61,237 nt of DNA from Gemmatimonadota bacterium (GTDB taxonomy: Bacteria > Gemmatimonadota > Gemmatimonadetes > Longimicrobiales > Gaopeijiaceae). Position numbers and translations under genes: made by a program. The stretch lies in the NCBI GenBank assembly GCA_012960225.1, contig DUBS01000052.1, forward strand, positions 5,362 through 66,598. Reading direction: 5' to 3'. Positions 9,163 to 18,111 of the stretch are shown piece after piece; position 1 is the stretch's first letter, and each line of letters begins with the position of its first letter. The notes below the pieces were generated by a model. It worked only from the letters and a program-made list of their open reading frames with translations, searched no databases and was not told the DNA's origin.

Positions 9163-9645
9163 CTAGCCCGTCAGGTCTTGTGGGATTGTTTGGTTTTTCG
9201 ATTGGTCCTTGAAGACTGCATCGAGAACGCCATTCACAAAGCGGGGTGAATCACTTCCACCGTAGGCTTCCGCTAAGAGAATGGCCTCTTGGATAGACAC
9301 TTTAGGTGGAACTTCGTCCAGATAAGAAATCTCTACCGCCGCAATCCGGAGGACTCCCCTGTCAATGCTCGAAACACGGTCGAGATGCCAGTTGTCCAAT
9401 GCCGAACGAATATGAGTATCTATCTCCTCAAGATGATTATCGATCAGCGTTACTAGCGTTCTTATGTACGGCATTCTTGTCTGTGAAATAAGACGTGTTG
9501 CAGTTGTGTCACTGAGAGCGTCTATCAAGCTGCCAGCGCATCCTGAGCTCTCCCACCTGTAATGAATTTGGAGGACCCAGGCTCGCGCTCGTGTTCGATC
9601 GATCCGGATTCGGCGAGCATACGTCGGCCTGTCATTCTCACTCAA
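9163..9645 (-). CDS. nusB: Transcription antitermination factor NusB
   Basis: The 160-residue all-helical protein is recognised by RTRARAWVLQIHYRWE at the N-terminus and by DRGVLRIAAVEISYLDEVPPKVSIQEAILLAEAYGG and FVNGVLDAV in the C-terminal half. NusB with NusE binds boxA RNA to protect rRNA transcription from termination. It overlaps ribH by four bases; the ribH-nusB pairing is a widespread conserved order. Confidence 0.92.
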   Translation of the reverse strand: MSENDRPTYARRIRIDRTRARAWVLQIHYRWESSGCAGSLIDALSDTTATRLISQTRMPYIRTLVTLIDNHLEEIDTHIRSALDNWHLDRVSSIDRGVLRIAAVEISYLDEVPPKVSIQEAILLAEAYGGSDSPRFVNGVLDAVFKDQSKNQTIPQDLTG

Positions 9646-10133
9646 TTACCAGCCAGCCTTGCATAGAGGTTTACCATCTGAAGAGCTGCTACCGCCGCCT
9701 CATATCCCTTGTTCCCTAACCCCTTCCCGGCCCTCGCCAGCGCTTGTTCCCGGTTGTCCGTGGTAAGTACGCCAAACAGAATCGGGATTGACGCTTCCCG
9801 GGCAACAGCGGCGACTCCGTCATTTGCTGCGGAGCATACGTACTCAAAATGAGGAGTTTCACCTCGAATCACACACCCCAAGGTTACGATTGCATCATGA
9901 CGATCAAGCCCAAGCACTAGCGATGCTGCCTGTGGTAACTCCCATGCTCCTGGGACACGTATGATCTCAATGGATTCCGTCTTCAGTCCGTATCCTGTAA
10001 AGCACTCCATTGCTCCTGCGACCAAGCGATCAGTGACGTCCGTATTGAATTGACTAGCTATGACCGCAATGGAGATGCTGGTAGGGTCAAATGTGCTTGG
10101 GAAAACAGTGATTGGTGCCCCATCACTACTCAT
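9642..10133 (-). CDS. ribH: 6,7-dimethyl-8-ribityllumazine synthase
   Basis: The 163-residue enzyme condenses the RibB product with ribitylaminouracil to form lumazine. Signatures are ASQFNTDVTDRLVAGA, RVPGAWELP, LGCVIRGETPHFEYVC and PILFGVLTTDNREQALARAG. The loop GETPHFEYV carries the catalytic histidine. It overlaps ribBA (10130-10133) and nusB by four bases each, so expression is tightly coupled within the riboflavin cluster. Confidence 0.96.
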   Translation of the reverse strand: MSSDGAPITVFPSTFDPTSISIAVIASQFNTDVTDRLVAGAMECFTGYGLKTESIEIIRVPGAWELPQAASLVLGLDRHDAIVTLGCVIRGETPHFEYVCSAANDGVAAVAREASIPILFGVLTTDNREQALARAGKGLGNKGYEAAVAALQMVNLYARLAGN

Positions 10134-11329
10134 AAGGTGTGACCTAACTTAGAGCGTTTGGTTTCGAGATATCGTTCATTGTGTTGGTTAGGTTCTACCT
10201 GCAATGCCTCAGTACCAGCGATCTCGATATCATAGCCATCCAAACCTACTATCTTCCGTGGATTGTTTGTGAGGAGGCGAATCGAGTGGAGCTTCAGGTC
10301 CAGAAGGATTTGCGCCCCAATGCCATAATCCCTGAGGTCGGGTTTGAAGCCCAGCTTTTCATTAGCTTCGACCGTATCTAACCCTTCATCCTGAAGCTCA
10401 TAAGCCCTCACCTTATTCCCCAGCCCAATCCCGCGGCCCTCCTGTCTAAGATAGATGATTGCCCCCTGGCCTTCAGCATCGATCTGTCGCATAGCAGCAA
10501 TCAGTTGTTCACCGCAGTCACATCTCATAGAGCCGAACACATCGCCCGTCATACATTCAGAGTGCATTCGAACCAAAACACCCGGCTTGCCGCTCGGATC
10601 CCCCCTTGTAATTGCGAGGTGTTCACGACCATCAAGCATGCTTTCGTATGCTATGACGTGGAACTCTCCATACTTCGTTGGAAGTTTGGCCTCAGCAATA
10701 CGTTGTATGATCCGCGTTTTTGTCAGCCGGTATGCGACCATCTGAGCCACGGTTATGAATCTGAGTCCGTGTTCAATGGCGAACTTTTCTAGCTCGAGCC
10801 GGCGCGCCATCGTCCCATCTTCGTTCAGGATCTCACAGATTACTCCAACAGGAGGCAATTCTGCCATTCGAGCGAGGTCCACCGAAGCTTCTGTTTGCCC
10901 AACTCTCCGGAGAACCCCTCCAGATTTTGCTCGGAGTGGAAAGATGTGGCCGGGACGCCTCAGGTCACTAGGGTCAGAGTTTGGGCTTGTAAGGATTTCG
11001 ATTGTCTTGGCTCTATCTTGAGCACTGATTCCTGTCGTCACACCAAAACGACGGTGAGCATCTACTGAGATCGTAAAGGCTGTTTCTTGCGGATCAGTGT
11101 TGCGTTGGGTCATAAGCGGAAGATCAAGGTCATCCGCTCTCTCATCGGTTAATGCTACGCAGATTAGCCCTCGGCCGTGTTTGGTCATGAAGTTCACATG
11201 ATCAGGTGTGACTTTAGCCGCAGCCATCACCAAATCTCCTTCATTCTCGCGGTCTTCATCGTCAGCTACGATGACCATCCGTCCCTCTCGGATATCCGCT
11301 ATAGCCTTCTCTACTGTTTCGAAGTCCAT
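10130..11329 (-). CDS. ribBA: Bifunctional DHBP synthase / GTP cyclohydrolase II
   Basis: The N-terminal RibB domain has DDEDRENEGDLVMAA and RRPGHIFPLRA. The C-terminal RibA domain has the zinc-binding Cys set (SECMTGDVFGSMRCDCGEQL), LRQEGRGIGL and LLTNNPRKI. Both active sites look intact, so one protein makes both riboflavin precursors, from ribulose-5-phosphate and from GTP. The ATG at 11329, eleven bases past the ribE stop, is preferred: MDFETVEKAI aligns with the family start. The frame itself opens further upstream at 11401 and would add 24 unconserved residues overlapping ribE. Confidence 0.95.
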   Translation of the reverse strand: MDFETVEKAIADIREGRMVIVADDEDRENEGDLVMAAAKVTPDHVNFMTKHGRGLICVALTDERADDLDLPLMTQRNTDPQETAFTISVDAHRRFGVTTGISAQDRAKTIEILTSPNSDPSDLRRPGHIFPLRAKSGGVLRRVGQTEASVDLARMAELPPVGVICEILNEDGTMARRLELEKFAIEHGLRFITVAQMVAYRLTKTRIIQRIAEAKLPTKYGEFHVIAYESMLDGREHLAITRGDPSGKPGVLVRMHSECMTGDVFGSMRCDCGEQLIAAMRQIDAEGQGAIIYLRQEGRGIGLGNKVRAYELQDEGLDTVEANEKLGFKPDLRDYGIGAQILLDLKLHSIRLLTNNPRKIVGLDGYDIEIAGTEALQVEPNQHNERYLETKRSKLGHTL

Positions 11330-11339
11330 TGTCTCTCTC

Positions 11340-11939
11340 TCACTCACCTCGTTTTGAGAGAATCTTGCTGACGTATTTCCCAATAAGATCTCCCTCGACA
11401 TTCACTTGATCCCCACGTTCAAGATCACCGAGGTTTGTATGCTGAAAGGTGAAGGGTATCACACCAATCTGACAAACGCAGTCTTGCCGTAGCTTGCCTA
11501 TAGTTAAGCTCACGCCATTGATAGCGATCGATCCCTGCGAGATTGTGAGTGCATAGACGTCCTTATGGATGGAAAATTCCATCATCCGATATTCCCCTTC
11601 CTTAACAGATTGAACGAGGTATCCCGTACTATCGACATGTCCTTGAACAATATGACCATCTATCCGCCCCCCTACCTGAACAGCTCTTTCTAGATTAACC
11701 CTTTTCCCCACCTCATACGCTCCTGCGATCGTTCGCTCAAGTGTCGGGCCAATAACATCGAAGGCAAGGTATTCGGATGTCACAGAAGTTACTGTTAGAC
11801 AGGTCCCGTCTACCGCCACTGACGCGCCCGGTTGCAGTTGGCTTGCGAGTACGGGGGCCTCTATAGAAAAACGTCGGATCTCTTGATGGTCCTCGATTCC
11901 AGTGATCTGTCCCGTTTCTTCTACTATCCCATTGAACAT
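11340..11939 (-). CDS. ribE: Riboflavin synthase alpha chain
   Basis: The 199-residue protein has two lumazine-binding halves: MFNGIVEETGQI, ASVAVDGTCLTV and GGRIDGHIVQGHVD; then GSIAINGVSLTIG and DQVNVEGDLIGKY. It dismutates two ribityllumazines to riboflavin. Its ATG overlaps the ribD stop by one base (TGATG), a coupling junction. No FMN riboswitch was found ahead of the cluster. Confidence 0.95.
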   Translation of the reverse strand: MFNGIVEETGQITGIEDHQEIRRFSIEAPVLASQLQPGASVAVDGTCLTVTSVTSEYLAFDVIGPTLERTIAGAYEVGKRVNLERAVQVGGRIDGHIVQGHVDSTGYLVQSVKEGEYRMMEFSIHKDVYALTISQGSIAINGVSLTIGKLRQDCVCQIGVIPFTFQHTNLGDLERGDQVNVEGDLIGKYVSKILSKRGE

Positions 11940-13072
11940 CAGTCAGATTTCCGGTCAAGCACGATAAGAGTATCCCTACCGTGTAATTGTGGAGGCATTG
12001 CTGGGAGGAAGTCGTCCCATTTCAATGTTTCTCCGCTATCGCCGAATGCCGGAATACCCTCTGAGCCAAGTGTTTTAGGGGCAACAAACAAGTATAGGCG
12101 TTGAACTAAATCTTTTCGAATTAGGCTATTCGCTAGCTTGGCCCCACCCTCACACAAGATTGATTGAACTCCTAATTCCTGAACAACTCCTAAAATCGAT
12201 TCAAGATCGAGACCCTGATTGGATTTTGGGACTGAATGGACATGACCTCCGAGCGATTCGAGCCTTGTGATTTCTCTTTCAGGAGCATCCTCGTGGGTGA
12301 ATATATGAAGAGGGTTGAGTTCTAGGTCGTCGAATATCACAGCATCACTGGGAAGTTCGGCACGGGCATCTAGAACGAGCCTTCGGACCTGGCTTCGCCC
12401 CCGCGGGGCCATTCGTACCGTCAGGCGCGGGTTGTCCACTTTAAGGGTTCCATTTCCAATAAGAATTGCGTCGAAGCCTGTTCTCAAGCGATGGACTTCT
12501 CGTTCCGCTTCCGGGCAGGTTATTTGGGTGCGGATCGCACCAGATGTTCCGATATAGCCATCCATGCTTAAAGCTAGCTTTAGGGCTATGTAGGGAGTTT
12601 CATGAGTCGCGGCATAGAAAAATGACGGATTTTCTGTTCGTCCGATGATCGAGTCCCATACCGGGCCTATTACTTCTATCCCCCCTCCGGTCAATGTATA
12701 CCTCCCACCGCCCTCGTCTATCCCTGGCTCAGCCGCACCGTAAACGACACGAGATACGCCAGCCTGGAGCAATGCCTGAGAACATGGCGGCGTTTTACCT
12801 TCATGATTACATGGCTCGAGGCTTACATAAGCTGTTGCCCCCTCTGCTTTACTCCTAGCAGCTTCTAGGGCAACAATCTCGGCGTGGGGTCCTCCGAACT
12901 CCCTATGATATCCCTCGCCGACAACCTGATTATTCAGCACAAGAACACAGCCAACGAGTGGATTGGGGTGTACGCGACCCCACCCCCGTCGGGCGATCTT
13001 ACGTGCCCAGTCAAGATAGGCCAGATCTTCTCGAGAGAGGTCTGCTTGATCAGAAATCTGTACTTCATTCAT
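11939..13072 (-). CDS. ribD: Riboflavin biosynthesis deaminase/reductase RibD
   Basis: The 377-residue bifunctional enzyme has an N-terminal cytidine-deaminase-type zinc site (GGPHAEIVAL and PCNHEGKTPPCSQAL). The C-terminal reductase domain includes LKLALSMDGYIG, ILIGNGTLKVDNPRLTVR and ILCEGGAKLANSL. It converts the RibA product to 5-amino-6-ribitylaminouracil phosphate. It starts 13 bases after the barrel-like gene ends, leaving no room for a leader element. Confidence 0.95.
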   Translation of the reverse strand: MNEVQISDQADLSREDLAYLDWARKIARRGWGRVHPNPLVGCVLVLNNQVVGEGYHREFGGPHAEIVALEAARSKAEGATAYVSLEPCNHEGKTPPCSQALLQAGVSRVVYGAAEPGIDEGGGRYTLTGGGIEVIGPVWDSIIGRTENPSFFYAATHETPYIALKLALSMDGYIGTSGAIRTQITCPEAEREVHRLRTGFDAILIGNGTLKVDNPRLTVRMAPRGRSQVRRLVLDARAELPSDAVIFDDLELNPLHIFTHEDAPEREITRLESLGGHVHSVPKSNQGLDLESILGVVQELGVQSILCEGGAKLANSLIRKDLVQRLYLFVAPKTLGSEGIPAFGDSGETLKWDDFLPAMPPQLHGRDTLIVLDRKSD

Positions 13073-13085
13073 CGCTTGACATTAA

Positions 13086-14042
13086 TCATCGGACACTCAG
13101 CCGGGCAGCTAGGCTTAAGAAGCCAGATCCCTGGGTGGGATCAATAGGCCCTAGGGCGTACCCCTCTAGCATCGGAGGTCCGAACGCCCAACCGACTTCA
13201 GTCGACAGCTGTACGATTAGTAGATTCAAAGAAACACCACTGAATAGAACCGGACGGTGAATAACTAATGGGGCGTTAAACTCTGTAGGGTCGCTACCCT
13301 TTGGTAATACGCTGAGTTTGACTTCAGAGTTATGAAAATCTAAGCCAGCTCCGGCCATCAACCCTAGCGAAGACATACTCTTGCCGATAGTTAGGCGTAC
13401 TGAAGAGATCGATGGTTCTATCACAAGACTAGTTGAGTAGTGGCCAGATTCCCAATCAAGGGTCAGGGGACCCATAAACCTGCGGGACATACTGAGAGCA
13501 ATTCCGGGAAGGGTGAATGTCTCACGCACTAGTCCAAGGCGCATACCCAAAGAGAATGCCCCCATTCTACTATCAAGCCCTATTTCCTTTGGGAAGAAAA
13601 GCAAATTTCCTTGCGCCATCAGGTCTAAAGAGAAGAGCCCACCTACAGTAGGTTTCACTTGAAAACCTTCAAACAATCCTGCGATGAGATTCCCCTGGAT
13701 TGTCCCAAGTACAAACTCCGTTTTGGCCAGTCCGGTCACAGGCTCGTGGGTGATGACTGGAATATGGGCTCTTAATCCGGCTACCCGGAACGACACATCG
13801 AATCTCGGGGTGTTCCTCCTAAGTGGCCCCCAGCTCCCAGGTGTAGCAGAACCCAAACCGAGCAGGAGTCCTGTGTCTGTGAGGAGTCCACGGGCAGCTA
13901 GGGTGCCATCAACACATGCGTGTGGCATTTGTGGTGCGCCATCAACACATCCGGAGACCAAAGGTTGCACTTGTTGTGACGAGCCAGCCGATGGTGAGGA
14001 TAAGACTAGCAAGATGAGCAATGCCAGCGCCCGAGTGCTCAC
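13086..14042 (-). CDS. Putative exported or outer-membrane beta-rich protein, unknown function
   Basis: Not recognised at family level. The start is probably GTG at 14042, whose GTGA overlaps the purM stop; a longer frame opens at 14087. The product of about 318 residues begins with a classic signal peptide (MSTRALALLILLVLSSPSAGSS, cleavage near the Gln-rich QQVQ). The mature part has two close Cys (CVDG repeated in SGCVDGAPQMPHACVDG). It is dominated by alternating hydrophobic strands with glycines, such as GAFSLGMRLGLV and LGLMAGAGLDF, ending GFLSLAARLSVR. That pattern suggests an outer-membrane barrel. Its location between purM and ribD gives no clear functional clue. Confidence 0.6.
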   Translation of the reverse strand: MSTRALALLILLVLSSPSAGSSQQVQPLVSGCVDGAPQMPHACVDGTLAARGLLTDTGLLLGLGSATPGSWGPLRRNTPRFDVSFRVAGLRAHIPVITHEPVTGLAKTEFVLGTIQGNLIAGLFEGFQVKPTVGGLFSLDLMAQGNLLFFPKEIGLDSRMGAFSLGMRLGLVRETFTLPGIALSMSRRFMGPLTLDWESGHYSTSLVIEPSISSVRLTIGKSMSSLGLMAGAGLDFHNSEVKLSVLPKGSDPTEFNAPLVIHRPVLFSGVSLNLLIVQLSTEVGWAFGPPMLEGYALGPIDPTQGSGFLSLAARLSVR

Positions 14043-15055
14043 CTGTATTTGATTCCTCCCCCCTCTATGATTTCTCCAATCACCCAAGCGTCGCTCCCCT
14101 TCTCACGAGCTGATGAAATCAGTGATGAGGTATGCGTCTCGTCTACCACGGCAATCATTCCGATGCCCATATTGAAAACACGATCCATCTCTTCGATTGA
14201 AACACCACCACCCTCTTGGAGGATGCGAAAGGCCGAAGGTATCTCCCAGGAAGATCTATCAATTACTGCTCCTAACCCCTGAGGTAGCACTCTTTGAAGG
14301 TTTCCAGGGATCCCACCACCAGTGATATGAGCAAGCCCTTCGATTGAGTTATGGGACAGAGGTTCGATAAGAAGCGGTAGGTAACTTTGATGAACTGTCA
14401 TCAATTCTTCCGCGACAGTTTTCCCTAAACCGGGGAGTTCACTGCTATGCGACAGGCCCATTACTTCGAATATGATATGCCTTGCTAGGGTGTATCCATT
14501 CGTGTGCAAGCCGGAGGAAGCATAACCGACAAGGATGTGGCCTTCCTTAATTCTAGATCCATCCAAGAGAGAGTCCTTACCCACAATCCCTACGATAAAT
14601 CCCGCCAAATCATATTCACCTGGCGAATAGAGATCAGGGAGTTCTGCTGTTTCGCCTCCAAGCAGAGCACAACTGTTCTCCTTACATGCTTCAGCTACGC
14701 CTCGGACCACTTCTGAGACTACTGCTTCCTCAAGTTTTCCTAGTCCCAAATAGTCAAGAAAGAAGAGTGGCCGTGCCCCTTGGACGAGTATGTCGTTCAC
14801 ACAGTGGTTCACGATATCACGGCCAATCGTATCATGAACCCCAGTCATAAAAGCCAATTTAATTTTAGTACCTACCCCATCGGCGCTTGATACTAGGATG
14901 GGGTCTACCACATCTCCGGGGACCCGATAGAGCCCGCCAAAACTCCCAATTTCTGAAAGCGTCCACTCGTCCGCGGTAGATTGAACTAGTTTTCCCAGGC
15001 TTTGCACAGAACGCTCAGCAGCATCCAAGTCAACTCCTGCTTCGCGATACTTCAT
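14039..15055 (-). CDS. purM: Phosphoribosylformylglycinamidine cyclo-ligase
   Basis: The product of about 338 residues forms the aminoimidazole ring of purines (AIR synthase). Signatures are YREAGVDLDAAER, SSADGVGTKIKLA, VNDILVQGARPLFFLDYL, LLGGETAELPDLY and HITGGGIPGNLQRVLP. The ATG at 15055, after the PfkB stop at 15063, gives the usual MKYREAGVD opening. An upstream frame start at 15091 would overlap the neighbour. No other purine gene is nearby. Confidence 0.95.
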   Translation of the reverse strand: MKYREAGVDLDAAERSVQSLGKLVQSTADEWTLSEIGSFGGLYRVPGDVVDPILVSSADGVGTKIKLAFMTGVHDTIGRDIVNHCVNDILVQGARPLFFLDYLGLGKLEEAVVSEVVRGVAEACKENSCALLGGETAELPDLYSPGEYDLAGFIVGIVGKDSLLDGSRIKEGHILVGYASSGLHTNGYTLARHIIFEVMGLSHSSELPGLGKTVAEELMTVHQSYLPLLIEPLSHNSIEGLAHITGGGIPGNLQRVLPQGLGAVIDRSSWEIPSAFRILQEGGGVSIEEMDRVFNMGIGMIAVVDETHTSSLISSAREKGSDAWVIGEIIEGGGIKYR

Positions 15056-15062
15056 ATCACTC

Positions 15063-15992
15063 TCAGGCAAAAGGCTCTGTTCCCTCATCAATCTCGAAAG
15101 TTGTCATAGCACTAAGTTTTCTCACACGCTCGAAAATGTCTGATTCAGTCAGGTCCCTAAGGCCATCAATACTGAACTTCTCCACCGCGAATGAACCGAG
15201 CACAGACCCATATACCATAGCTCGCCGAAGGTTGGCAACTGAGGTGGAATTTTTTTGCGATATGTATCCCAGAAGTCCTCCTGCAAAAGCATCACCCGCA
15301 CCGGTCGGATCAAATACCTGTTCCAGAGGGAATCCTGGTACAAAGAAGACCCAGTCGTCAGCGAAGAGTGCAGCCCCGTGTTCGCCCTTTTTTACTACAA
15401 CCACCTGAGGTCCCCTTTCTTGGATCCATCGGGATGCTTGAAGCAGGTTTGTTTTCTCGGAGAGCTGACGGGCCTCTTCATCGTTCAGCATAAGGATGTC
15501 CACCCTGGCCAGGAGGTCGATGAGGGATTCACGTTTGCCCTCAATCCAGTAATTCATGGTGTCACAAGCTACCAAGGTAGGTGAATTGACTTGGTCTAAT
15601 ACCTGGTGCTGTAGAGTTGGGTCTATGTTTCCTAAGAAGACATATTCTGACTGCTGAAGTTCTTCGGGGATTCTTGGGTTGAATCCTTCGAACACTCCAA
15701 GGCGTGTCTCTATCGTATCACGGTTACTTAAGTCTGAATGATACTTTCCTACCCAAGAGAAGCTTTCTCCACGCTCTCTCTGAATTCCTGAGAGGTCTAC
15801 ACCTCGATTCTTGAGAAATGCAAGCTGATCGAGTGGATAATCATCTCCTACCACACCCACGACGCTAACATCGCTCAGGAGTGAGGCGGAAGCTGAAAAG
15901 AAGACCGCAGATCCACCGATCACTCGTTCGGCATGACCGAATGGAGTATCTACTGAGTCTAGAGCAACACTACCTACTGCAAGGATCGACAT
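15063..15992 (-). CDS. PfkB-family carbohydrate/nucleoside kinase
   Basis: The 309-residue protein belongs to the ribokinase/PfkB superfamily. It opens with ILAVGSVALDSVDTPFG, followed by IGGSAVFFSASASLL. The C-terminal ATP site has the signature DPTGAGDAFAGGLLGY with the catalytic Asp in GAGD. MLNDEEA and VVVKKGEHGA are typical internal motifs. The substrate is not predictable; an adenosine, inosine or sugar kinase role is possible given purM downstream. The purM ATG lies eight bases beyond its stop, so they share a transcript. Confidence 0.85.
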   Translation of the reverse strand: MSILAVGSVALDSVDTPFGHAERVIGGSAVFFSASASLLSDVSVVGVVGDDYPLDQLAFLKNRGVDLSGIQRERGESFSWVGKYHSDLSNRDTIETRLGVFEGFNPRIPEELQQSEYVFLGNIDPTLQHQVLDQVNSPTLVACDTMNYWIEGKRESLIDLLARVDILMLNDEEARQLSEKTNLLQASRWIQERGPQVVVVKKGEHGAALFADDWVFFVPGFPLEQVFDPTGAGDAFAGGLLGYISQKNSTSVANLRRAMVYGSVLGSFAVEKFSIDGLRDLTESDIFERVRKLSAMTTFEIDEGTEPFA

Positions 15993-16022
15993 ATCGAGAT
16001 AATCCGGTTAAGCGAAAAGCTT

Positions 16023-17717
16023 TCACGTGCCATCGTTCGCTATCTCCTGCATCATTCTTTTAGGTGCAGTGATCCCTAGGATGGCAAGCCCATTACGCAA
16101 CACAATCTGCAAGGATCGAGCGAGGATAAGCCGCGCACCCCGAATCTTGGAATCATCTACGAGTACTGCGAGATTTGGATTCCGGCTTGGATTACCGGCA
16201 TGGTACCAGGTATTTGCTACGCCGGCGGTCTGTTCAAGGTACTCACACACGATATGTGGGGTGCGATTCTCCGCTGCACGGGCTAGTACACTAGGGAAAT
16301 CTCTGAGTTGGTTAATAAGCAGACGCTCATGATTGTCCGTAAGCAGAGATAAATCAGCTGATCCTGCTTCAATCTCCTCAGGCATAATTTGTGCCTTGGA
16401 GAAGATTGAGTGCATCCGAGCATGGGCGTACTGGATTTTGTACATCGGATTCTTATCAGAGTAGTCGAGTGCTGCATCTAAATCAAAGACCATCTGAGCA
16501 TCCGGTTTCCTCATTTGGAAGAAGTACCTAGTCACATCAGTGCCAACTTCTGTATAGAGTTCCCGAAGGGTGGTGGTGGTGCCAGCTCGTTTCGAGAATT
16601 TCACTTCACTTCCTTCTCTCACGACCCGAACCATTTGGTGCAGTACGTATTCTGGGTACCCCTGTGGCAGCCCTAGGGCCTGTAGCCCGCTTCTTACTCG
16701 ATCAACAGTACCATGGTGGTCCGACCCCTGGACATTGATCACGCGTTCGTACCCTCGTGTCCACTTATGCATATGGTATGCAATATCGGGAAGGAAGTAT
16801 GTCGGGAGGCCATTTTTCCTGACCATTACGCGATCCTTTTGATCATCAAATTCTGTCGTTTTGAGCCAAGTGGCGCCTGCGCGTTCATACACTAAGCCTG
16901 TTTCCCTTAGAGCTTCCAGCGTTGACTTCACACGGCCGGTGTGATGTAAGGAAGATTCGAGATAGTGCTCGTCGAAATGGACTCCAAAATCATTCAGATC
17001 ACGGTCTTGTTCCTCCCGAATGGATCGGACTGAGAAATTACGGATCTGCTCTGTAGCTTTCTCCGATTCATCAATCACAAACTGATCCCCGAATTCCTCG
17101 GCTAGTGACTCAGCAAGTTCATTGATGTATTGACCATGGTACCCTCCTTCTGGTATCTCCCCCTGCCCACCGAATAGAGCTAGATATCGGACCCTTACAC
17201 TCTCCACGAGCTTGTCTATTTGTGTTCCAGCATCGTTGTAATAGAACTCTCGATGCACCTGCCATCCTGTCCACTCCAGCAAAGAGGCGATCGCATCTCC
17301 CAGGGCAGCTTGTCGGCCATGACCAAGGTGGAGTGGCCCAGTGGGATTGGCGGATACGAACTCGACCATAACTTGCGAGCCTTCGCGGGTGTTCTCTCTC
17401 CCGAAAGCTTCGTTCCTGGCCACGATCTCGTCTAAGAGCGATGTAGCCATAACCGCAGATAGCCTGAAATTCAAAAATCCTGGGCCGGCAACCTCAATTG
17501 ATGTAATCCCTGCTCTGTCCTTCTTTACCCGAGCAGCGATTTCTTCCGCAATATCGCGAGAAGGCTTATCAAGTCTTCCGGATAGGGTTAGGGCAATGTT
17601 GCACGTAACATCACCGTGGCTAGGGTCGCGTGGGCGTTCAAGATTGATCTCGACTTCATCCAATCCCATTTCTTTGATCGCCGCATTAAGAGCGATTCCT
17701 ATGGGTTCATGAAGCAC
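16023..17717 (-). CDS. argS: Arginyl-tRNA synthetase
   Basis: The 564-residue class I synthetase has an N-terminal Add1-like domain with GPGFLNFRL. The HIGH motif appears as GPLHLGHGRQAALGD after VEFVSANPTGP. The KMSK-type loop reads VKFSKRAGTTTTLRELY. An anticodon-binding alpha bundle follows, with YAHARMHSI. It charges tRNA(Arg). It starts three bases after the FmdB-like gene stops and is followed by the PfkB kinase at 31 bases. It is not close to the arginine biosynthesis genes at 45-49 kb. Confidence 0.97.
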   Translation of the reverse strand: MLHEPIGIALNAAIKEMGLDEVEINLERPRDPSHGDVTCNIALTLSGRLDKPSRDIAEEIAARVKKDRAGITSIEVAGPGFLNFRLSAVMATSLLDEIVARNEAFGRENTREGSQVMVEFVSANPTGPLHLGHGRQAALGDAIASLLEWTGWQVHREFYYNDAGTQIDKLVESVRVRYLALFGGQGEIPEGGYHGQYINELAESLAEEFGDQFVIDESEKATEQIRNFSVRSIREEQDRDLNDFGVHFDEHYLESSLHHTGRVKSTLEALRETGLVYERAGATWLKTTEFDDQKDRVMVRKNGLPTYFLPDIAYHMHKWTRGYERVINVQGSDHHGTVDRVRSGLQALGLPQGYPEYVLHQMVRVVREGSEVKFSKRAGTTTTLRELYTEVGTDVTRYFFQMRKPDAQMVFDLDAALDYSDKNPMYKIQYAHARMHSIFSKAQIMPEEIEAGSADLSLLTDNHERLLINQLRDFPSVLARAAENRTPHIVCEYLEQTAGVANTWYHAGNPSRNPNLAVLVDDSKIRGARLILARSLQIVLRNGLAILGITAPKRMMQEIANDGT

Positions 17718-17720
17718 TGT

Positions 17721-18083
17721 TCAGCTATCGGATTTGGAGCCAGATGATCTTGATCCAGAGCTTTCAGTTTCAGATTTAGACCTCTTCTTCGAGGCCTCCT
17801 TATTAAGATCTGAGGAAGATGTCTTCTCCACTCCCGAATCCGAATCTGACTTATTGATCTCTCCACCACTCTCTGAGGAAGCCTTCTTTTTGTAGTCCTC
17901 AGATCGGTAATCAGTGATGTAAAAGCCTTCTCCCTTAAAAATGAGGCCTGCCCCCCCTGAAATCATTCGTTCTGAATCTTCACCGCAATCTGGACACTTG
18001 GCTCCGGGGGCTGCGGAGATCCTTTGAAAAACCTCAAACTGATGCCCGTTTGGGCAGCGGTAATCGTAGGTTGGCATGGGCAA
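17721..18083 (-). CDS. FmdB-family zinc ribbon protein with long Ser/Lys-rich tail
   Basis: The first 60 residues or so are the FmdB putative regulatory domain: PTYDYRCPNGHQFEVFQ and AKCPDCGEDSERM supply four cysteines for zinc. GGAGLIFKGEGFYITDY follows as in the family. The remaining 50 residues are low complexity (Ser, Lys, Glu, Asp), probably disordered. The family is small (about 70-110 residues) and its function is unsettled; it was named for a formamidase-operon gene. It lies between the mutase and argS with short gaps. Confidence 0.85.
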   Translation of the reverse strand: MPMPTYDYRCPNGHQFEVFQRISAAPGAKCPDCGEDSERMISGGAGLIFKGEGFYITDYRSEDYKKKASSESGGEINKSDSDSGVEKTSSSDLNKEASKKRSKSETESSGSRSSGSKSDS

Positions 18084-18111
18084 TCAAGCTAACTATGGGG
18101 GGCATGGGTGC

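Noticed and set aside
13073-14042. FMN riboswitch ahead of the riboflavin genes
   Set aside because: Only 13 bases separate ribD from the upstream gene, and no RFN-like conserved blocks are seen.
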